In this document: one piece after another, positions 15,902 through 24,017 of the stretch
Layout of the letters: every line of letters begins with the position of its first letter
How positions within the stretch are numbered: the stretch's first letter is position 1
Assembly: GCF_042651465.1 (NCBI RefSeq)
Contig: NZ_JBHSCZ010000002.1
Coordinates: forward strand, 310,001 to 374,000
Direction of reading: 5' to 3'
DNA length: 64,000 nt
Source: Ferruginibacter yonginensis
Lineage (GTDB): Bacteria; Bacteroidota; Bacteroidia; Chitinophagales; Chitinophagaceae
Notes under the pieces: model-generated
What the model was told of the DNA's origin: nothing
Seen by the model: the letters and a program-made list of their open reading frames with translations, nothing else
Database searches by the model: none
Program-made: the position numbers and the translations under genes

Positions 15902-18601
15902 TTATTGCTTTATTATAGTTGCATTGGTACCATCTATCAATTGCAATACATACACCCCTTTGCTAAAGTTTTGCATATGAACGGTGGTAAAATTATTGTT
16001 GATGTTGATAATGGCTACTTTTTTACCCGTTGCATCAAATAAAAATGCAACGGTGCCTACATATTTATCATCACTTAATTGCACTACAGCATTATCTACT
16101 ACTGGGTTAGGGTATACGGTAATTTTAGTACCAATGTTATTGTTGAGTTTAACGATATGGCTATAACTAAACTTACAATTTTGATCAACCATTTTTAAAC
16201 GATAATACACAGTACCATTGTATTTTAGAGCATCATCATACTCATAATAGTTGGTGCCAGTACCTACGGCGTTTACCCTGTTAATTGTACTAAAATTAGT
16301 ACCATTCGTACTTGATTGCACTTCAAAATATTGGGTATTTGTTTCATTGGCAGTATGCCATTGCAGTTTGTTAATGCCGTTTTGTTGTTTGCCAGTGAAA
16401 TTTAATAATTGTAAAGGCAAGGGTGAAAAGGTAGATGAGGCTGCAAAATATGGAGCCGCTTCTGTTACATTATAGTAAGCAATCATTGCGCCTGTTGCAC
16501 CTGCTATCATAGATACAAATTGACCTTGGTTACTTAGTGTAGCAACTGCTATTGGAGTAGCCCAGGTTGCGCCATTGGCATCAATGGCTTGTACATACTT
16601 TAAATCTTGATTAGTTGCATCATAATAAGCAATTGCAGGTGTGTTGTTTACTATTTGCATTGATGTGAATTGTCCTACAAAACCTGTAACATCAATTGCA
16701 GCAGATGTGCCCCAAGCAGTACCATTTGCATCGGTTGCCCTAACATATTTTAAATCGCCATTAGTAACATCATAATATGAAATGGCTGGGTTACCGTTTA
16801 TAACCTTTAAGGATGAAAATGTTCCTACATTACCCGTAACATCAATACTAATTGGTGTGCCCCAGGCGGTGCCATTTGCATCGGTTGCCCTAACATATTT
16901 TAAATCGCCATTAGTAACATCATAATACGAAATAGCTGGGTTACCATTTATTATTTGTAGTGCTGTAAATTGACCAACATTACCCGTAACATCAATACTA
17001 ATGGGAGTACCCCAAACGGTGCCGCTTGCATCGGTTGCCCTAACATATTTTAAATCGCCATTAGTAACATCATAATATGAAATAGCAGGGTTGCCATTTA
17101 TTATTTGCATAGAGGTATATTGACCTACGTTACCTGTAACATCAATATTTACTGATGTTGACCAGGTTGTTCCTATTGCATCGTCTGCCCTTGTAAATTT
17201 AAGATCGCCAGACGTTTGCTGATAATATGAAACAGCAGGGTTGCCATTTACTAATTTTAAAGAATGATACTGACCAACGGCACCTGTGGTTTGCAAAGTT
17301 ACACTTGGGCCCCAGTTAATGCCTGCTGCATCTAATGCTCTTACATATTTAATGTTGCTATTACTTGCATTATAAAATACAACAGCTGGGTTACCATTTA
17401 TATTTTCCAAACTGATGTATTGGCCTGTAGTTCCAATGCCATCAAATGAAACTGCAGTATTCCAAGAGTTTCCACTAATATCAGCCGCTCTTATAAATTT
17501 GGCATTTCTTGAAGTTTCATCATAATAACCAATTGCAGGATTACCATTTATAACTTGTAAAGATGCATATGTGCCCACTGCACCAGCAGCATCAATAGTA
17601 AGTGGTGTACCCCAAGTTGTACCGTTAGCATCAGCAGCTCTAACATATTTTAAGTCAAAATTTATAGTGCCTTCATAATAGCTAATTGCTGGGTTACCAT
17701 TAACAATTTGTAATGAGCAAAATGAACCAACATCGCCTGTAGCATCAACCGTAACTGGCGTTCCCCAAACTGTACCGCTAACATCTGTAGCTCGTATATA
17801 AATTAAATCGTTCGTAGTTTGGCTATAATATGCTATTGCAGGGTTCCCATTTACAATTTGCATAGATGTATAAAAAGTAACTATACCTGCTCCGTCAATT
17901 GTAATAGGAGTACCCCAACTGATACCATCGCTATCCATTGCTCTAACAAATTTTACATCGTAGTTGGTTTGATCTATGTACGAAATGGCTGGGTTGCCAT
18001 TTACTACTACCATTGAATTAAAAGTGCCAACATCTCCCACAGCATCAACAATAATGGGTGTTGCCCATGTTGCGCCATTTGCATCTGTAGCACGTACATA
18101 TAGCAAATCGGCTGTGGTTGTATTTTGATAAGCAATAGCTGGGTTACCGTTTACCACTTGTAAAGAAGTGTGCCTTCCCGTTAAACTTGGCGAAGCATCA
18201 ACAGTTATTGGCTGCGACCAAGTAGCACCATTAGCATCTATAGCTCTTATATATTTTAGATCAAGATTATTAGCATCATGGTAAGCAACTGCTGGATTGC
18301 CGTTTACAATTTGCAATGAGGCATATGTACCTACACTGCCATTATAGTCAATTGAAATTGGCGTTCCCCATACCGAACCGTTGGCATCTAAGGCACGTAC
18401 ATACACTAAATCGCCTCTAGTGGCATCATAATACACCATGGCAGGGTTGCCGTTTACCAGTTGTTGACTTGTATATTGTCCAACAAATCCACCTGTGCCA
18501 TTTTGTGTGTTTATAATAGGAATAGGGGCATTAAAAGTTTGTGCAAACGATACAACACTTAGGTTGATAAAAAAAAGTAAAAGCCACCAATACAATTTCA
18601 T
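15902..18601 (-). CDS. Secreted repeat protein with T9SS sorting domain
   Basis: The 899-residue protein has a signal peptide (MKLYWWLLLFFINLSVVSFA), then 13 clear repeats and one degenerate repeat of about 50 residues, each built around NGNPAISYYD, DLKYVRATDANG and WGTPISIDVTG. The repeats resemble bladed beta-propeller units. The C-terminal part has a fibronectin-like region (LLNFTGKQQNGINKLQWHTA) and a type A T9SS sorting signal (ITVYPNPVVDNAVVQLSDDK to the end GVYVLQLIDGTNATIIKQ). It should cross the outer membrane by type IX secretion and stay on the surface or be released. Ligand and role are unknown. Confidence 0.9.
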   Translation of the reverse strand: MKLYWWLLLFFINLSVVSFAQTFNAPIPIINTQNGTGGFVGQYTSQQLVNGNPAMVYYDATRGDLVYVRALDANGSVWGTPISIDYNGSVGTYASLQIVNGNPAVAYHDANNLDLKYIRAIDANGATWSQPITVDASPSLTGRHTSLQVVNGNPAIAYQNTTTADLLYVRATDANGATWATPIIVDAVGDVGTFNSMVVVNGNPAISYIDQTNYDVKFVRAMDSDGISWGTPITIDGAGIVTFYTSMQIVNGNPAIAYYSQTTNDLIYIRATDVSGTVWGTPVTVDATGDVGSFCSLQIVNGNPAISYYEGTINFDLKYVRAADANGTTWGTPLTIDAAGAVGTYASLQVINGNPAIGYYDETSRNAKFIRAADISGNSWNTAVSFDGIGTTGQYISLENINGNPAVVFYNASNSNIKYVRALDAAGINWGPSVTLQTTGAVGQYHSLKLVNGNPAVSYYQQTSGDLKFTRADDAIGTTWSTSVNIDVTGNVGQYTSMQIINGNPAISYYDVTNGDLKYVRATDASGTVWGTPISIDVTGNVGQFTALQIINGNPAISYYDVTNGDLKYVRATDANGTAWGTPISIDVTGNVGTFSSLKVINGNPAISYYDVTNGDLKYVRATDANGTAWGTSAAIDVTGFVGQFTSMQIVNNTPAIAYYDATNQDLKYVQAIDANGATWATPIAVATLSNQGQFVSMIAGATGAMIAYYNVTEAAPYFAASSTFSPLPLQLLNFTGKQQNGINKLQWHTANETNTQYFEVQSSTNGTNFSTINRVNAVGTGTNYYEYDDALKYNGTVYYRLKMVDQNCKFSYSHIVKLNNNIGTKITVYPNPVVDNAVVQLSDDKYVGTVAFLFDATGKKVAIININNNFTTVHMQNFSKGVYVLQLIDGTNATIIKQ
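16600..18480 (-). repeat. Tandem 150-bp coding repeats
   Basis: About 13 tandem units of 150 bp lie in frame within the T9SS cargo gene. Three neighbouring units, roughly 16640-17110, are nearly identical at the DNA level, including the stretch encoding YYDVTNGDLKYVRATDA. The units further toward the N-terminus have diverged. The identical units point to recent duplication by slippage or unequal crossing over. Confidence 0.85.
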
Positions 18602-18757
18602 TTTTTGAGCTTTAAATATGGGATAATTATGGCGTTAAAAAATTCTAACGAAAAATAAAAATGCCTAAAAAATAAAAATGATGAAAAAAGTATTGATGAA
18701 GCAATTATAAAAGTTGATGAAGGCTATAAAATTGTACACGAAATTGATTGGTGCAAT

Positions 18758-20998
18758 TTATACTCCACTAAAAATTATATAAGTAAGCCAACTGAGTGCA
18801 TACGCTAAGCCGGTCATGTATACCAACTGTATTGCTGGCCATTTCCATGTTTTGGTTTCACGTTTTACAATTACGAGTGTGCTCATACACTGCATAGCAA
18901 TTACATAAAATACCAATAATGACAAGCCTGTGGCAAGGTTGTAAACTTTAGTACCATCTGCCCTTGTAGCGGCGCCCATTTTTTGGCGAAGGGTGTTGCT
19001 GTTTTCATCAGCATCATCACCAACAGAATATAAAGTAGCCATAGTACCAACAAACACTTCTCTAGCAGCAAAAGAGGTAATAAGGGCAATGCCAATTTTC
19101 CAATCGTACCCAAGCGGTTTAATAACAGGTTCAATAAAACTACCCAATGAGCCTGCAAAAGAATTTTGTAATAAAGCGGTTCTACGTTCTTTATTCAATT
19201 GTGTAATAACGCTATCGTATTGCTGTAGTTTATCATTAAAAGCAACTATTGTTGCACTGCTATCGGTTGCATTTTGCAAAGCAATAGCGCTGGCTTTTTG
19301 CATTTCAACCGCTTCCCTAGCTTTTTCTTGTACGGCAACTAATGCATCGTATTGGTTGGTAACTGCTTTCATTTTCGTAGCAGGTCCGTAGGTACTTAAA
19401 GCCCAAAGCAGTAAACTGATGATCATGATTACTTTACCAGCATCAAACACAAATATTTTAGCTTTTTCAACCATAGTTACAAGCATGTTCTTCCAACGTG
19501 GGCTGCGGTATACTGGCAATTCTAATATAAAAAAACTACGTTCGGTACTTTTAATAAACCATTTCATTACCCATGCTACCAACAAAGCCAACACTGTTCC
19601 TAGCACATATAACAACATCATTACCAAACCTTGCAAACTCAAAAAACCAAAGTATAATTTAGAAGGTATTACCAACGCAATTAATATGGTATACACTGGC
19701 AAACGAGCACTGCAACTCATAAGCGGTGTTATCATAATAGTTAGTAAACGTTCTTTTTTGTTTTCAATATTACGGGCACTCATTATAGCTGGTACGGCAC
19801 AAGCATACCCACTGATCATAGGCATTACACTTTTACCATTTAGCCCTACTTTACGCATAAGTTTATCAGTTAAAAAACTGATACGAGCCATATAACCTGT
19901 GTCTTCTAACAAAGTAATAAGGCCAAACAATATCATGATTTGTGGTATAAAAACCATGATGCCACTCAACCCTGCTAAAATACCATTTATGAAAATATCG
20001 CTTACCCAACCAGCAGGTAAAATGTTGGCAAACCAACCACCTAATTGACCAAATACCCACTCAATACCATCCATTGGAAACTGTGCCAACCAAAAAACAG
20101 ATTGAAACATAAAAAACAACACCACTAACAAAATAACATAGCCCCATGTACGGTGTAACAAAATATCATCTAACCGTTCCGTAAATAACGATTTTTTTAA
20201 TGGATCATTTTCAACCACAGTTTGTTGCATTATAAATTTAATGCGACTGTACCGTTGCATTATTTCTTCTGCCTGTGTTTTGGTAGGATTGAATTTGTGG
20301 TCTATTTCAGCTTGTTCAATGGCCGTTTGCTGAGCTGTTGTTAAATGAAAATTTTCGTGGTTAATAAGGTAATGTATGGCACCATAATTACTCACCGACG
20401 GAAACATTGCTTTTACCGTATTAATGGCCTCTGGCGCTAGCGCATTGGTATCAATAAAATCTCTAGCAGCATTGGTATTGGCCATATTTTCAGCTACGGT
20501 TTCAATAGCTTTTTTTAATGGCGCTATCCCTTTATTTTTTCGTGGGTTAATCACTACAATTGGCACCCCCAATTCTCTTTCGAGCCCTGCAATATCTATT
20601 TGTGTACCTTTTTGCTTGGCGAGGTCCATCATACTCAAGGCAATAACTACTGGTATTTTTAAGTCAATAATCTGTGAGCAAAACAGTAAATTTCTTTTGA
20701 GGTTACTTGCATCTGCCACCAACACAATCATATCTGGGCTTACCTGTTCATCTTCCCCAATTAGTACTTTATAAGCCACCCATTCATCAGCCCTTTTTGG
20801 GTATAAACTATACGTGCCCGGCAAATCAATAATATTAGCCACCATGTTGGTAGATATGGTACTGGTGCCGGTTTTTTTATCGACCGTAACACCCGGAAAA
20901 TTACCCACTTTTTGGTTTAACCCTGTAAGCACATTAAATAGTGATGTTTTGCCACTATTTGGGTTACCCACCAACGCTATGTTTATACGATTGCTCAA
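18758..20998 (-). CDS. feoB: Ferrous iron transport protein B
   Basis: The 746-residue inner-membrane protein has an N-terminal G domain with G1 GNPNSGKT (11-18), G2 region GNFPGVTVD and G3 DLPG (58-61), then a helical linker domain and a polytopic domain with two gate repeats (GYACAVPAIMSARNIENKKE; SFAAREVFVGTMATLYSVG). It imports Fe2+ in a GTP-dependent way. Two points are unusual. The G4 motif reads SMMD (122-125) instead of NxxD, and an Ala/Gln-rich, probably coiled insert of about 80 residues lies in the C-terminal half. The start is TTG; an in-frame stop lies just upstream. No feoA adjoins it. Confidence 0.94.
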   Translation of the reverse strand: MSNRINIALVGNPNSGKTSLFNVLTGLNQKVGNFPGVTVDKKTGTSTISTNMVANIIDLPGTYSLYPKRADEWVAYKVLIGEDEQVSPDMIVLVADASNLKRNLLFCSQIIDLKIPVVIALSMMDLAKQKGTQIDIAGLERELGVPIVVINPRKNKGIAPLKKAIETVAENMANTNAARDFIDTNALAPEAINTVKAMFPSVSNYGAIHYLINHENFHLTTAQQTAIEQAEIDHKFNPTKTQAEEIMQRYSRIKFIMQQTVVENDPLKKSLFTERLDDILLHRTWGYVILLVVLFFMFQSVFWLAQFPMDGIEWVFGQLGGWFANILPAGWVSDIFINGILAGLSGIMVFIPQIMILFGLITLLEDTGYMARISFLTDKLMRKVGLNGKSVMPMISGYACAVPAIMSARNIENKKERLLTIMITPLMSCSARLPVYTILIALVIPSKLYFGFLSLQGLVMMLLYVLGTVLALLVAWVMKWFIKSTERSFFILELPVYRSPRWKNMLVTMVEKAKIFVFDAGKVIMIISLLLWALSTYGPATKMKAVTNQYDALVAVQEKAREAVEMQKASAIALQNATDSSATIVAFNDKLQQYDSVITQLNKERRTALLQNSFAGSLGSFIEPVIKPLGYDWKIGIALITSFAAREVFVGTMATLYSVGDDADENSNTLRQKMGAATRADGTKVYNLATGLSLLVFYVIAMQCMSTLVIVKRETKTWKWPAIQLVYMTGLAYALSWLTYIIFSGV

Positions 20999-21029
20999 TA
21001 TTTAATTTTAAGTAAATATGAATTGATTG

Positions 21030-21037
21030 CAAAAGTA
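21030..21037 (-). promoter_or_regulatory. -7 element upstream of feoB
   Basis: CAAAAGTA on the + strand reads TACTTTTG on the minus strand, an exact TAnnTTTG element 31 bases before the feoB start. I see no convincing -33 partner. Confidence 0.55.
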
Positions 21038-21168
21038 CGCTTTCATTTAATGCCTTGGTTACGATTTTAAGAATTGACATTACCACTACAAAGCACAATT
21101 AACATTAAGTTGATGGTTTGCTAACAAAATACTTACACTATAAATGGACTTTTGAAAAACCAACAACA

Positions 21169-22266
21169 ATGAAACATTTATTTGCTTGTTTCTTTTTACT
21201 ATCATTGGCAACCATACCCCAAGCCAATAATACGCATGCAGCCCTTGCTAATACAACAACCGACAGTAGTACCAATATTTTTATTATTACTTTAGATGGT
21301 TTTCGCTGGCAAGAATTGTTTGGTGGTGCCGATGATGCCATCTTACAAAACAACCATTTTACAACCGATATTGATTTAATGGAAAGCATGTACGGAGGAT
21401 CAACTGCCGAAGAAAAAAGAAAAAAACTGATGCCGTTTATGTGGCAAGTTTTAGCAAAAAAAGGACAGCTATATGGTAACCGCCGTTATGATAACAATGT
21501 AAATGTGGCCAATTTATACGCCATATCGTACCCGGGCTATAATGAAATATTTACAAGTACTACTGATGTTACTATAGCTACCAACAATAAAAACAATAAT
21601 CCACATCGCAATATTTTTGAATTACTACAAAGCAACCCTACTTATAAAGATCATATAGCGCTATTCACCTCATGGGATGTATTTCCTTATATACTAAACG
21701 AAAAACGGATGGGCATTGCTATAAACAGTGGTTATGAAAATATAAATAACGCCAACACCGATATTGAAAAAAACATCAACAGCATACAAACAAATATTAT
21801 TGAGGCGAAAGAGGCTACTAGGCAAGATATGCTAACGTTTATAGCCGCAAAGGAATATTTAAATAAAAACCATCCCAAATTATTTTACTTAGGCTTGGGC
21901 GAAACTGATGAATATGCTCACCACGGCAACTATGATATGTACTTACAAAAAGCCAATGAGGCTGATAACATTATTGCACAACTTTGGCATTGGGCACAAA
22001 CCACCCCTGGTTATAAAAACAACACTACTTTTATTATTACTACCGACCATGGCAGGGGTGCAAACCCTAATAAATGGACCTCACATGGCCCTTTTACCAA
22101 AGGCGCTTCACAAACTTGGGTAGCATTGTTAGGCAAAAATATTGAGGCACTTGGCGAAGTAAAAAATAGCGGACAATTATATCAAAAACAAATAGCACCA
22201 ACCATTGCTCAATTAGCAGGTGAACGTTTTTCGAATGAAACACCCATTAACCTAGCCAGTAAATAA
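21169..22266 (+). CDS. Secreted alkaline-phosphatase-superfamily hydrolase
   Basis: The 365-residue protein starts with an export signal (MKHLFACFFLLSLATIPQAN). An in-frame TTG 51 bases upstream is rejected because it would bury that signal. The fold is the alkaline phosphatase/phosphodiesterase superfamily: LDGFRW (about 42-47) carries the first metal-binding Asp, GLGETDEYAHHG (about 244-255) the Asp/His pair, and TTDHGRG (291-297) the second metal site. The usual nucleophile Thr/Ser region is not obvious to me. It should hydrolyse a phosphate mono- or diester, or a sulfate, in the periplasm; the substrate is unknown. It ends five bases from the convergent glycosyltransferase. Confidence 0.8.
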   Translation: MKHLFACFFLLSLATIPQANNTHAALANTTTDSSTNIFIITLDGFRWQELFGGADDAILQNNHFTTDIDLMESMYGGSTAEEKRKKLMPFMWQVLAKKGQLYGNRRYDNNVNVANLYAISYPGYNEIFTSTTDVTIATNNKNNNPHRNIFELLQSNPTYKDHIALFTSWDVFPYILNEKRMGIAINSGYENINNANTDIEKNINSIQTNIIEAKEATRQDMLTFIAAKEYLNKNHPKLFYLGLGETDEYAHHGNYDMYLQKANEADNIIAQLWHWAQTTPGYKNNTTFIITTDHGRGANPNKWTSHGPFTKGASQTWVALLGKNIEALGEVKNSGQLYQKQIAPTIAQLAGERFSNETPINLASK

Positions 22267-22271
22267 TACAC

Positions 22272-23303
22272 TTACCAAGCTAAATTTTCAACACCAAACA
22301 TGGGTAAATTTTCGTTGTAAGTAGCCATCTGCATCATACTGCTTACAATTGATTGGGTATCTTTTTTAAACACTACTGTTTGTTGTTGGTTGTTGTACAC
22401 CCAATCATTAAAAACAGCTGTAAAATGCTGGTCAATTCCTTTAATAACTTTTACGCCAAACCTTTGTAAAGCTGCGGCGTTACAAGCTTGCTCATACTGC
22501 CCTTTAACCGGTATGGCTAATATTTTTTTGTTAAGATGTAAAGCTTCGGCCGGGGTTTCAAAACCAGCACCAGTAATAATACCATAGCAATTGATCAAGC
22601 TTTTATTAAACGCTTTTTTATCAACAGGTATAAATGTACAGTTGCCTTTTGTGGTAATTTGTTTTACTTCTTTTGAAAATATTTGAAAACAACAATCTTT
22701 TAACTGCGAAAAATGTTGGTACAACACAGCATCAGCATACGATAATAAATAAACCGTAATGTATTGTTGATTGGTAGGGTAAGCACCCCAAATTTCTTTT
22801 TTTATTACGGGTGGCAAAATAAAATCATCGTAGCTTTCAAAGTGCAGCCCTATATATTTTTGAGCCCTTGCATAATTTTTTAGCACCCATTCGCCCATTA
22901 TATTTTTTTGCGCAGGCCTTGGTGTAGCGGTACTCATAAAACTAGCCTGATGCCCAAACTGTACACTTTTTACTTTTTTGTACGCACATGCCAAAGCTGT
23001 AATGCACTCAAAGTCGTTTATTACCAAATCGTATTTTTCAACAGGTAATTGTTTTATTTCTTTTAAAATACGAAGCGGCGCATTATCAGTTGCAATTTTA
23101 CGGTAATGCAAGCCACCATTACCACTATAAAATAAACTTAACCCTTTACTGCGGTAAGCTACATTAGCATTGAGTGTAAGGTTACTGTTACTACCGCTTA
23201 AAAAAATATCAACAGTACCATAGTTTTGTAAATAGGGTAATAACTCCATTGCCCTACTAATATGGCCGTTACCAGTGGCTTGTACAGCGTATAATATTTT
23301 CAT
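22272..23303 (-). CDS. MurG-like GT-B glycosyltransferase
   Basis: The 343 residues look like the MJ1255 type of GT-B enzymes. The N-terminal motif is KILYAVQATGNGHISRAMEL with its conserved GHxxR, and the C-terminal domain contains GIITGAGFETPAEALHLNKK and IPVKGQYEQACNAAAL, which resembles the UDP-sugar-binding site of MurG relatives. There is no signal peptide. It probably adds a sugar to a membrane lipid on the cytoplasmic face; donor and acceptor are unknown. A second protein with the same GHxxR start occurs at 37198-38301. Its 5' region contains an unusual nested inverted repeat (23314-23371). Confidence 0.82.
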   Translation of the reverse strand: MKILYAVQATGNGHISRAMELLPYLQNYGTVDIFLSGSNSNLTLNANVAYRSKGLSLFYSGNGGLHYRKIATDNAPLRILKEIKQLPVEKYDLVINDFECITALACAYKKVKSVQFGHQASFMSTATPRPAQKNIMGEWVLKNYARAQKYIGLHFESYDDFILPPVIKKEIWGAYPTNQQYITVYLLSYADAVLYQHFSQLKDCCFQIFSKEVKQITTKGNCTFIPVDKKAFNKSLINCYGIITGAGFETPAEALHLNKKILAIPVKGQYEQACNAAALQRFGVKVIKGIDQHFTAVFNDWVYNNQQQTVVFKKDTQSIVSSMMQMATYNENLPMFGVENLAW

Positions 23304-23313
23304 TTCAATGTAA

Positions 23314-23371
23314 TTAGATGATGTTGGTGAAACCCAACATTTTTAGTATCAAATGTTGAAACATCATCTAA
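23314..23371. repeat. Nested inverted repeat, REP- or attenuator-like
   Basis: TTAGATGATGTT (23314-23325) and AACATCATCTAA (23360-23371) form a perfect 12-bp outer stem. Inside and overlapping it are two alternative 7-bp hairpins: ATGTTGG with CCAACAT (23320-23340) and AACATTT with AAATGTT (23336-23357). The element lies between divergent promoters, where terminators are not expected. Confidence 0.7.
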
Positions 23372-23449
23372 CCAAATAATCAATAAACTGTTAAGTATTT
23401 ATGAGTATAATGTAAATAAACTGTTATGAGTGTTTTGTAACAATTTGTG

Positions 23450-23469
23450 AAAATTGAAGCTTCAATTTT
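23450..23469. promoter_or_regulatory. 20-bp palindromic operator candidate in the cupin promoter
   Basis: AAAATTGAAGCTTCAATTTT is an exact 20-bp palindrome. It lies just upstream of the -7 element at 23479 and so covers the region between the -33 and -7 elements, the classic place for a repressor dimer. Confidence 0.6.
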
Positions 23470-23478
23470 TTAATAAAT

Positions 23479-23486
23479 TATATTTG
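23479..23486 (+). promoter_or_regulatory. -7 promoter element of the cupin gene
   Basis: TATATTTG is an exact Bacteroidota -7 element, 19 bases before the ATG. The best -33 candidate, ATTG at 23453-23456, has a 22-base spacing and falls inside the palindrome. Confidence 0.7.
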
Positions 23487-23505
23487 TTGCTCAAAACTAC
23501 TTTGC

Positions 23506-24015
23506 ATGCGCTTTACAGAACAAACGAGCAAACACCAAATATTTGATATTGTTACAGCTATGTTGGCTGAAAAAAATATACGTATTGCTTCACATGATGA
23601 TCAACGCCCTTGGGGTGGTTTTTTTGTAATTAACGAAGCTGATGCGGCTACTTTTATTGCTGCTTTTTTTCCGCATTTATCATTTGACGCTTTAAATATT
23701 TCTGGCAAGTTGAGCCCCAAAATATTAATAGTGGCTCCTTTTAAACGATTGAGTTGGCAATACCATCACCGCCGTGCCGAAATTTGGAAACTTATTAACG
23801 GAGAAGCCGCAATAGTTAAAAGCGATACCGACATTGAAAACACACCACACCATTTAAGCGTAGGCGATGTGGTGGAATTGCAGCAAGGCGAAAGACACCG
23901 CCTTGTAGGTACTACAAATTGGGGCATTATTGCTGAAATTTGGCGCCATACAGATGCCGAAAACCCTAGCGATGAAAATGATATTATTCGCTTACAAGAT
24001 GATTTTGGTAGGTAA
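23506..24015 (+). CDS. Cupin protein, mannose-6-phosphate isomerase type II-like
   Basis: The 169-residue protein shows a C-terminal cupin typical of type II phosphomannose isomerase and GDP-mannose pyrophosphorylase tails: RPWGGFFVINEA, LSWQYHHRRAEIWKLINGEA with the metal-binding His/Glu set, LQQGERHRLVGT with the second-motif His, and IAEIWRHTDAENPSDENDII. In related enzymes this fold isomerises mannose or fructose 6-phosphate. Here it stands alone, so a sugar-phosphate isomerase or sugar-binding role is only likely. The promoter carries an exact 20-bp palindrome, which suggests tight regulation. It ends two bases from the convergent helicase. Confidence 0.78.
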   Translation: MRFTEQTSKHQIFDIVTAMLAEKNIRIASHDDQRPWGGFFVINEADAATFIAAFFPHLSFDALNISGKLSPKILIVAPFKRLSWQYHHRRAEIWKLINGEAAIVKSDTDIENTPHHLSVGDVVELQQGERHRLVGTTNWGIIAEIWRHTDAENPSDENDIIRLQDDFGR

Positions 24016-24017
24016 TA

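Noticed and set aside
16600..18480. Regular repeats considered as a CRISPR array
   Set aside because: The period is 150 bp, the units are in-frame coding sequence with diverging copies, and no cas gene is present.
18660..18796. Plus-strand frame reading DEKSIDEAIIKVDEGYKIVH
   Set aside because: It looks protein-like but has no usable start codon, is partly antisense to the end of feoB, and its Lys/Asp/Glu content follows from the A-rich sequence. A decayed gene remnant cannot be excluded.
19419..19895. 158-codon open frame antisense to feoB
   Set aside because: It lies wholly inside a well-supported gene and has no family resemblance; it is a shadow of the membrane-protein codon pattern.
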